From Strongylocentrotus droebachiensis (Eukaryota; Echinodermata; Echinoidea; Camarodonta; Strongylocentrotidae), in contig JAVYIG010000093.1 of NCBI GenBank assembly GCA_035222895.1, positions 892,725-956,724 on the forward strand: a stretch of 64,000 bases of DNA, read 5' to 3'. Positions 57,360 through 64,000 of the stretch are shown here, in pieces. Numbering within the stretch: the first letter of the stretch is position 1; every line of letters starts with the position of its first letter. Made by a program: the position numbers and the translations under genes. A model generated the notes under the pieces. That model saw nothing but the letters and a program-made list of their open reading frames with translations. It was not told the DNA's origin and searched no databases.

Positions 57360-58018
57360 GATACTTGATACTTGATGAAGTAATCCCTGAAGCAGCTTTT
57401 CCAAGCTATACTGGGATGGGATGTGTTGTGACAGCAGGTGCAGGTGCAGACAACAAAAGGGTGTACAATTTCTTTAATTTCTTTATACAGTAAAACAGTG
57501 ACGTGCAAGTAAAAAATTATGCTGCTATATGGTTTACAGCATTCTGGAACCTACATGATGACAGGGAGGGCGATCATCTGGAAAGCAGCAACTGTTGGGG
57601 CAGTAACTGCTGTGGCTGGTAGTTGATTCCAGATGCGAATGGTGCGGGGGTAAAATGAGTACTTGTAGGAGTCTATTGTTGCCACAGAAACAGAGAGCTT
57701 GAGTGTGTGGTCTCTTCTGCTGATGTATGTAGCTTTAGTTATGAGGTGAGGAAGACAAATGTTGACTAGCTGGTGATGTATTTTAAAGAGCATGGTGCTT
57801 TGTGCTAGAAGACGACGTGTGTGCAGTTTATCCCATCCCAGCTGGGAAACAAGCCCTGTAGCTGACGTGGATCTTCGGTAGTCGCGGAAGACAAAACGAG
57901 CAGCTGTTTTCTGTACTCTTTCCAGACCTTCGGCAGCACCAGAAGTGTGGGGGTTCCAGGCTTCAGCGCCATACTCTAGCTGCGGTCGAACCAGGGCTGT
58001 GTACGCTCTTGACTTCAC
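57360..58018 (-). mobile_element. LINE A, 3' part: reverse-transcriptase C-terminus and tail
   Basis: The minus strand from 58018 reads VKSRAYTALVRPQLEYGAEA, WNPHTSGAAEGLERVQKTAA, RFVFRDYRR and later LGWDKLHTRRL, then YPRTIRIWNQLP, ending near 57551. These are typical of CR1/Jockey-group non-LTR elements. The frame is open over about 155 codons, so it is young or little decayed. A 3' UTR follows and ends in ATCAAGTATCAAGTATCAAA (about 57359-57378), a short tandem tail. Confidence 0.85.
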
Positions 58019-58868
58019 ATCCTTTACCTTTACCTTTACCTTTACCGCAAATACTGGAAGAATGCTGAGACAGCAGTCGAGCTTCCAGGTCTATCTTCTT
58101 GGTCTATCTTCTTGTACTCATTCTCTTTAATAATAATTCTCTTTAAGGGAGGGAGAGGGGCAAGAGGTTGCATCTTGACTGGACAATGTACCATGTACAT
58201 GTACAATGTCCCAGGAGCAAAGAAATTAAAGAAATCAGTTTGAGTATTGAGAGATATGACACTGTTCCTTCCAGCAACGATCAAGCCTGGATTTGAAGGT
58301 GTCTATGGTGGGAGCCTGAACTACTACTTCAGGCAGAGAGTTCCAGTCGTCAATCACTCTGTGACTAAATGTGTTCTTCCTTACATTTGTCCTACACCTC
58401 GGCTTTGCAAGCTTGAGACTATGCCCTCTTGTAGGTGTGTCTGCTAGTTGGAAGAAGTGGTCAGGGTTGAGTCTGTCATGCTCATAAATGATCTTGTACA
58501 CCTGAATCATGTCTCCTCTCCTTCTCCTGTACTCAAGTGATGGCAAGTTCAGGCATTTAAGTCTCTCTATGTATAGGTAGGTGTTTCATTGTGGAGATCA
58601 TCTTTGTTGCTCTCTTCTGTACTCTCTCCACAGCTTTTGCGTCTGAAATGTACCTTGGCGACCAGATTACATTTCCGTACTCAAGGAGGGGGCGCACTAG
58701 TCCCTTAAACAGCTTGGGAATGGTGGATGTGTCATGACACTGAAAGGCACGTCTGATGCTGATCAGGACCCTGTTGGCCTTGTTGATGGCATACGACACA
58801 TGGCTGTGGAACTTCAGTTTGTCATCAACAAGTACCCCTAGATCCCTTGCCTCTCCAACTGTACTCAA
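58019..58868 (-). mobile_element. LINE B, 5'-truncated insertion inside LINE A
   Basis: The minus strand reads GEARDLGVLVDDKLKFHSHV, NKANRVLISIRRAFQCHD, LVRPLLEYGNVIWSPRY and, after a frame change near 58550, LPSLEYRRRRGDMIQVYKII and VIDDWNSLPEVVVQAPTI, to a stop near 58235. A 3' UTR of about 190 bp ends in four to five GGTAAA repeats at 58021-58046. Directly beyond them LINE A resumes. The family differs from LINE A in sequence. Confidence 0.8.
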
Positions 58869-59165
58869 GGCATGGTTCTCCGCAGCAACCCAAGGGTTTT
58901 GTTGGCCTTGTTCAGTAGGAGTTGCAGTGGAATTCCATCAAAGGTCCTTGGTTACAGTTACCCCGAGATACTTGTACTTGTCTATCCGGGGTATTATCTC
59001 GTTGGAAATCCGGTAGTCATGCTGTATTGGTGTTCTTTTCCTCATGATGGTAAGGGAGGCGCACTTTTTGACATTGCTATTAGTATTAAGTATTATTTTA
59101 AAGAGTAAAAAAAGGCAACGCAAATAGTCTAGATCTATCTGGAAAACCAAGGAAATTTTCACTAA
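58869..59165 (-). mobile_element. LINE A, upstream part of the interrupted copy
   Basis: The minus strand reads VKKCASLTIMRKRTPIQHDY, RISNEIIPRIDKYKYLGVTV, TKDL and, in another frame, LQLLLNKANKTLGLLRRT, up to the junction with LINE B near 58868. In related elements these residues directly precede the VKSRAYTALVRPQLEY segment that is found at 58018. Confidence 0.7.
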
Positions 59166-59262
59166 CGAAACTTGTTTTTGAAAGTTCCATTTGCATTCAT
59201 TACTAAATTATGGAATCCTGTAGGGTAAATGATAAGGTATAATAATGTGCAGGGTATTCTGT

Positions 59263-59322
59263 AACTCCAGGAAGCTCCCGACGCCTTTGGCGTCGGCATC
59301 GGAGCTTCCTGGATCTGGAGTT
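59263..59322. repeat. GC-rich hairpin, AACTCCAG-AGGAAGCTCC family, copy 2
   Basis: AACTCCAGGAAGCTCC pairs with GGAGCTTCCTGGATCTGGAGTT, and the inner CCGACGCC pairs with GGCGTCGG around the loop TTT. About 60 bp. Confidence 0.8.
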
Positions 59323-59825
59323 GGGAACTCTGCAGTTGTTCCCAGCTCAGGTCCCACCCCATTCACCATTGTGTATTTTTTACAATTTTACAAAGTTTCA
59401 AAGTCATGTTTCATGATCGTTTAACACTTCTCACCTGTAATAATTCTTGTGCATTCGCTAATGCAATTTGTGTCCTTACTTCCTCCATTATCTGCCTTTT
59501 TTGGCGCTATCCATCTTCCCAGCCCCACCTGATGATCCGAAAGAATTCATGTCCATGATGATAATTTTGAAGTTCTGTACGTACAGACTCGACAACTCAG
59601 CTGCACACAGTTCACACGTGCAAATTGTAATTTCCACAGATTATTACTCAACTTAGATTGACTGAAGTTAAAAGGTTGATATTTTGAGCCTTTGCGTTAT
59701 GCTGCCAATTTAAAGATAATAATAGCGATGTTACGTCAATATGATTTAACTTAAAAGTTAAAAGGACGTAGATAGATCTATATTTATATATTTTTTTGGT
59801 CCCCCAAAAAAATCGCAAAGATTAA
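59323..59825. other. Non-coding stretch
   Basis: No gene or paired ends recognised. Confidence 0.4.
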
Positions 59826-59842
59826 GACAGCAGCTGAATAAG

Positions 59843-60430
59843 CGGGGGGGGGGGGGGGGGGGGGGGGGGTCGATGCTGATGATCATGATGATGGTCATGA
59901 CGGAAATTTACGATGAGGATGATGATTAGGATGATAAAAGTGATCAAGACGGGATTGAGGAAAATGAAAAATGAAATGGGGGAGTAGTGAGCACTAACAT
60001 TATTTATTTCTATTTTGCTCCCGGAAATGTGGACCTTGAGAAAAAGGGGAAGAAAAAAAAAAGGGGGGGGGGGCATTTTCATTGTTGGTTTATAAAAGGT
60101 AGAATTAACGTTACAATCTTTAAAAAAAAAACTGTTTTTGTCGGGGGCCGGGCCTGTCGCCCCCCCCCCCCTGGATCCGCGCCTGGGTGGCAACCCAGAG
60201 GGCAAATCAGTGGCGGATCCAGGGAGGGGGACCGGAGGCCCGGGCCCCCTCCCCTTGGGAAAAACATGTAAAAACACGTTAATTTTATCTTTATTTGGAA
60301 ATGGGCTCCTTCCCCTGGTGCTCAAGGGAGGGTGGGGGGATGCGGTTTTTAAATTTTTGAGGGGGAAAAATAGTGCTCACTTGAGGGGGGGGAGAAATGC
60401 AAAGGACAAGGGAGCATAGTGACCGAGAGG
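59843..60430. repeat. Poly-G runs and GGCGGATCC-type ends
   Basis: A run of about 27 G at 59843-59869, further G and C runs, CCCTGGATCCGCGCCTGGG at about 60169 and CAGTGGCGGATCCAGGG at about 60208. The two GGATCC words face away from each other, so they look like the end of one element next to the start of another. AAGGGAGCATAGTGACCGAG occurs at 60408. Confidence 0.6.
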
Positions 60431-61485
60431 GGCAAAGGTGACGGAAGTGACTACCCCCTCGTTTTTTTTTAAAAGTTTTATTGTATTTAAAAATTACATT
60501 CACTAATGATTAGCAAAACTATAGTATAAAAACAAGCAATATACTTTTTCACACTTCACTTTTACTTTGCCGGTAATTAGTGTGCAGTCTGAAGGGTTGT
60601 AAATATTTAGGAGGTAAATTTTAATAAGTAGGGACCTTGGGCATGGATGGAATTTTTATTTCCCACTCTAGGCCTCTTTCATGTACATGTTGAAATTGCA
60701 AATAATAGACTATTGTGGTAGTTAACTATTAAAACCAACCAATCTATTTCTATGACTCTTAATCTTGTAAACATACAATGTGAACTGTGCATACATGATA
60801 CCACGGAAAAAGATTTTCTACAATATTTACTGCTACATTTGTAAGGATATCATGCGAGAGAGCGTATAGCGACCGAGAAGATTCTTTGCATTTTTATTAG
60901 TCTAAACGCTGTACTCTTGGGCCCTCATGAGCCTATAAAAGTGTGTTGCAGTCTTCAGTCCAGTATTTATTATACATTTTTCTTTTGAACTTTTCCGGGG
61001 GGGGGGGGGGTGGGGGGACAACCACCGCCCTAAACAAAAATGGGGGGGGGGGGGGTGTGGTGTCCCCCCGTCCCCGGGATCTTCGCCCCTGGTCCTTGTG
61101 CTATGCTTTGAATCAATCAGGCTCCTATGCGCGCGCATCGCAAAATGAATGAAAACATTATTTCTCATTTTGTTTACATTTTCGTCAGCAGGCGAACTGC
61201 TACTAATAATACTCCGTCAAAACATTTAGAATGTGCAGAGCAAACAACATGGACAATAAAATCATGTGATTCTCCTTCCTTTTGCGAGCTGCAACAAGTA
61301 ATGAATTATTAGGCGGAATGTGAACAGTGACGCTACATTTCGCTAAAGAATTTCTTCCGAGTTATTCATTTTCTATTACAGTTGTCTGAATTAAAAGCGG
61401 CTGCGAGGGTGATGATATTTTCATCACTTCTTTGATTTTCATGTCGATTACCAACTAAATCGTGTATTTCGAAGGATCAATGACG
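60431..61485. other. Mixed non-coding; possible promoter in the right half
   Basis: An AGAGCGTATAGCGACCGAG word at 60856, G runs at 60989-61050, then from 61100 a CpG-containing unique region that may be upstream sequence of the exon at 61486. Confidence 0.35.
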
Positions 61486-61595
61486 ATGGATACATTTAGA
61501 CAAGGAGTTACTGAGATGATCACTGAACGGACGAATGAGAGCAGTGGAGAGGGACAAGAGAAACCAATCACTTTGGTTGTTGTTGAAGGTTTCAC
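61486..61595 (+). CDS. Candidate first coding exon, unknown protein
   Basis: From the ATG at 61486 (context ACGATGG, a good start context; an alternative in-frame ATG is at 61480) the frame reads MDTFRQGVTEMITERTNESS, GEGQEKPITLVVVEGF and stops in phase 2 at a consensus 5' splice site, CAC/GTAAGT. The residues are mixed and charged, unlike the homopolymer-driven frames nearby. I do not recognise the family. The hydrophobic strand ITLVVVEGF could open a folded domain. No matching downstream exon could be identified before the window ends. Confidence 0.4.
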
Positions 61596-61839
61596 GTAAG
61601 TAAAATAATCTCGAATATAAAAGCAGGAAATCCAAAATAAACATGAATTATTTATAGTTTTCCTAATATTGACCATTGCAATTTTGAGAATTCAAGTTAC
61701 TATCATTATATTATTGTTATTATTATTATTACTTTTGCTGTTATAATTTTTGTTATCATTGTTATTATTTTCATTGTTTATTATTATTATTTTTAAAATT
61801 ATCATTAGTAGAAGTAGGGGGGTAGTAGTTGTAGTAGTT

Positions 61840-61905
<66 letters not shown>

Positions 61906-62949
61906 TAAGTAGTAGAAGTAGTAGTAGTAGTGCTTTTATTATTATTATTATTGTTGTTGTTATTATTATACTCACTGCTATTATTATCATTATTATTATA
62001 TTATTATCATTATCAAGAAAATTAAATAAAAATTTCATTTATATTTTCTATCGGATGACAGTTCAATAACAGGTACATAGTTCCTATTGATTTTTGTATG
62101 CTTGAGGATATTTCATGTTAATTACAAATCATAGTATTAACGAATTCATGTTTTACTCTGAGTCTGTTATAATGTACCTATAAGTTTTGCTTCGATTGCC
62201 TCATATCATCCTTTGAGGAGAAATTTGTTGATCAAATAATCGCGATTTATGAGCTTCGAAGTTTTAACAGCAACTTGATGGTTATTTACCTCACAATATT
62301 TCCTGCTGTAACTGAAGGGTCAGTTATCACTATTATTTCTTGGTCAGAAATTTGTCGGGAATGGGGGGGGGGGAGGGGGTACAAACTGTCCCTCTTGCCC
62401 TTGCCCTGAACCCCCCCCCCCCCCCCCTGTCTCGGCAACTTCCATTTACATGGAATAGGGGAATGTGATTTGAGGAAATGAAATGTTGGCATGTATACAC
62501 GGTAGACCTTTTCATGTCGTGAACTAACTAACTAAAAAAATCAATTAAAAACAAAAAAAAATCATGGCTTTTCTGGATCTGAGTGGTGAATGGCCCTATA
62601 TTATTTGCATAAGCCTACTTTTAAAGAGATACAGAGATACAAGGGGGCATGTTGCCCCGCCTGACAATTTTCCGACAAAGAAAAAACGAAAAACAGCAAC
62701 GTTTTATGACTTAAATATGGGAAACAGGTTAGGAAACATTACAAGTCAAGAAACGCACGAAATACTATAAAAGTCATTTTGGTTGACCCCCTCGGTAACG
62801 TAAACCCTGCCCTCAAAAGTGAATCCCATATAGGGACTATCCATCTTAAAGTAATATGGATCGCATTAAATTGAGAAGTTTCCCCTCCTAGGGCCTAGGT
62901 CTGGATACGTCACTGATGGTTTGTTTTGTGTTCCCTCCTGTCTCATCAT
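61596..62949. repeat. Non-coding with a long (TAG)n tract
   Basis: (TTA)n patches precede a (TAG)n/(AGT)n array at about 61815-61932. A poly-G run at 62362-62379 and a poly-C run at 62411-62427 follow. The poly-Leu frame on the minus strand is the triplet repeat. Confidence 0.8.
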
Positions 62950-63175
62950 ATTTGAATTGATTGAATTGAAATTTATTTCCATCATCACAACAATATATAC
63001 AAAGATAAAATATGGAATTTCATAACATGTAACAATATCAAAATTACATATAAAATTGACATAACAGCATTCAAAATATAAATGGAAAATGGTGCATCCG
63101 TAAAAGCCAGTAAGGCTTGACAATTGAATGCACCAGGCGCAGAATTAATAATAACATATACTTGAAGAAGAAAAA
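62950..63175 (-). mobile_element. LINE 3' end (UTR and tail only)
   Basis: On the minus strand a 3' UTR containing CCTTACTGGCTTTTACGGAT ends in GGAAATAAATTTCAATTCAA and TCAATTCAAA, an (ATTCA)-like tail. It resembles the 3' ends at 38416 and 44830. No coding part remains. Confidence 0.55.
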
Positions 63176-63353
63176 AAAAATGTAAATTTTAAAGGCGTAG
63201 CTCACACAAGCTCCTCGCCTTTGGGGACTTGACAATTTTCTTTCCTCGTATAATTCTCACAATATCTTTTCTTATTTGTGTAATCTTTATGAAAAATGAT
63301 TAAAAAAATTGTCAAAAGATTGAATAACATAGCTCTCGAGATTTAATTACTTT

Positions 63354-63442
63354 TCATCGTAAATATTGCTTACAAACTTCCTCCATTTCTTGCAGAAGTG
63401 ATTTTAACTTCCCGATTCCCTTTTTGTCACGATCAGGATGTT
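63354..63442 (-). other. Short charged open stretch, possible exon remnant
   Basis: The minus strand reads SNIKHPDRDKKGIGKLKSLL then QEMEEVCKQYLR and TGA, with a stop just upstream. A GTAAGC within the EEVCKQ codons could be a 5' splice site. The composition is that of a charged helix and is unusual for this AT-rich DNA, but the stretch is under 30 codons. Not recognised. Confidence 0.2.
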
Positions 63443-63679
63443 TAATATTGCTTTAATCGCTATTGTCTGAAATTGTATTGTCTATAAATATCCACGAAGT
63501 AAAGCAGAAGTATAGACATTGTGGCCTGAAGGTAAAGTTTCGGCTATGGCATGTATGAGGTAATGATATCTTTTGTTGGAAAATAAATGAATTGAAATGT
63601 ACACAAATTCTCGCCTGTTTACGAGATATCTGTTTTTCACAGTGGCCCGCACAGTGCAATACTTAACTGCTAGATAATG

Positions 63680-63910
63680 TACGCGATGGTTCAGAGGTAT
63701 ATAGTATAGTGGTCTCGTAGGCTAACCGAGAGGGCCCGGGTACTAAACCAAGTTGATGTGCTACTATCCTTTCGTAAGACATTATTCCTCATTATTAAGT
63801 CCCTCGGAGAGGAGTTAAAGCTGGCGGTCCGACATATATGCTTACTTACATTCATAGGCTATACATGTGTTCTTAGCTGTCGGGTCAAACAAACAAAACA
63901 ACAATCTACA
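63680..63910 (+). repeat. tRNA-derived SINE
   Basis: TATAGTATAGTGGTCTCGTA resembles an A box and GGGCCCGGGTACTAAACC a B box, about 35 bp apart. Downstream come CTTTCGTAAGACATT, CCCTCGGAGAGGAGTTAAAG and GGCGGTCC, in the order seen in deuterostome SINEs (CCTTCGGAGAGGACGTTAAA, then CGGTCC). It is diverged and therefore old. Confidence 0.65.
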
Positions 63911-64000
63911 CAAGCTTTGAAATGGCTCCAGGAACAATTTTATCATCGCACAGTGCATTTCAAGGAGTAAATTCTACCAGAAACTCACTTAATTTCATGT

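Noticed and set aside
57940-57990. GGTTCGACC-like word as a tRNA B box
   Set aside because: It lies within the reverse-transcriptase frame of LINE A, and no A box or cloverleaf can be drawn.
61805-62038. Poly-Leu frame
   Set aside because: It is the (TAG)n triplet array on the opposite strand.
1-64000. Retrovirus-like, LTR or Polinton-type elements
   Set aside because: I saw no paired LTRs, capsid, integrase or protein-primed polymerase signatures. The reverse-transcriptase pieces are of non-LTR type.

Overview
This is a eukaryotic, AT-rich, gene-poor window. It fits the genome of an invertebrate deuterostome, most likely an echinoderm. Three things point there: introns with GT-AG borders, a Tctex-type dynein light chain almost identical to the vertebrate one, and a dense load of small inverted-repeat transposons, tRNA-type SINEs and decayed LINEs. 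The frequent ACATGTAC and ACCGGTA words recall sea urchin DNA. The species call is inference.

One gene is complete. A DYNLT1-type dynein light chain (Tctex-1) lies on the + strand in three coding exons (45307-45333, 47860-48025, 48892-49040). Together they give 113 residues, the same length as human DYNLT1. A second gene is only entered. On the - strand, 15615-16043 is an exon with a long 5' UTR and the first 33 codons of a Rab-effector (synaptotagmin-like, Slp/SYTL type) homology domain. Its probable untranslated first exon and promoter lie at about 19149-19400, and the rest of the gene must lie beyond the left edge. Weaker candidates are a first coding exon at 61486-61595 (+), an untranslated exon ending at 40265 (-) and a 29-codon charged open stretch at 63354-63442 (-).

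Nearly everything else is repeat-derived. Left part (1-15 kb): a tandem duplication, a nested foldback element (2905-3377), a 397-bp element with CAAT target duplications, a Charlie-like hAT element, and a nest in which a hAT element carrying a reverse-transcriptase fragment sits in the arm of a larger palindromic element. Middle (16-28 kb): a 1.5-kb element built from about 49 copies of the palindrome CTATAG, poly-G-rich DNA, two minisatellites (one enclosed by GC-rich inverted ends, the other hit by a second copy of the same hAT), and two matching pogo-like ends 10.6 kb apart in inverted orientation. Right part (28-64 kb): many MITE families, often nested or abutting, SINEs with an L2-like tail, and LINE remnants including one LINE inserted into another.

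The window gives no sign of a multi-gene system. Its interest is in the architecture of the mobile elements: captured sequence, multi-level nesting, several TTAAAGG-ended families that may share one mobilising enzyme, and dispersed hairpins small enough to act as RNA stem-loops. Pairings and counts below were read by eye.
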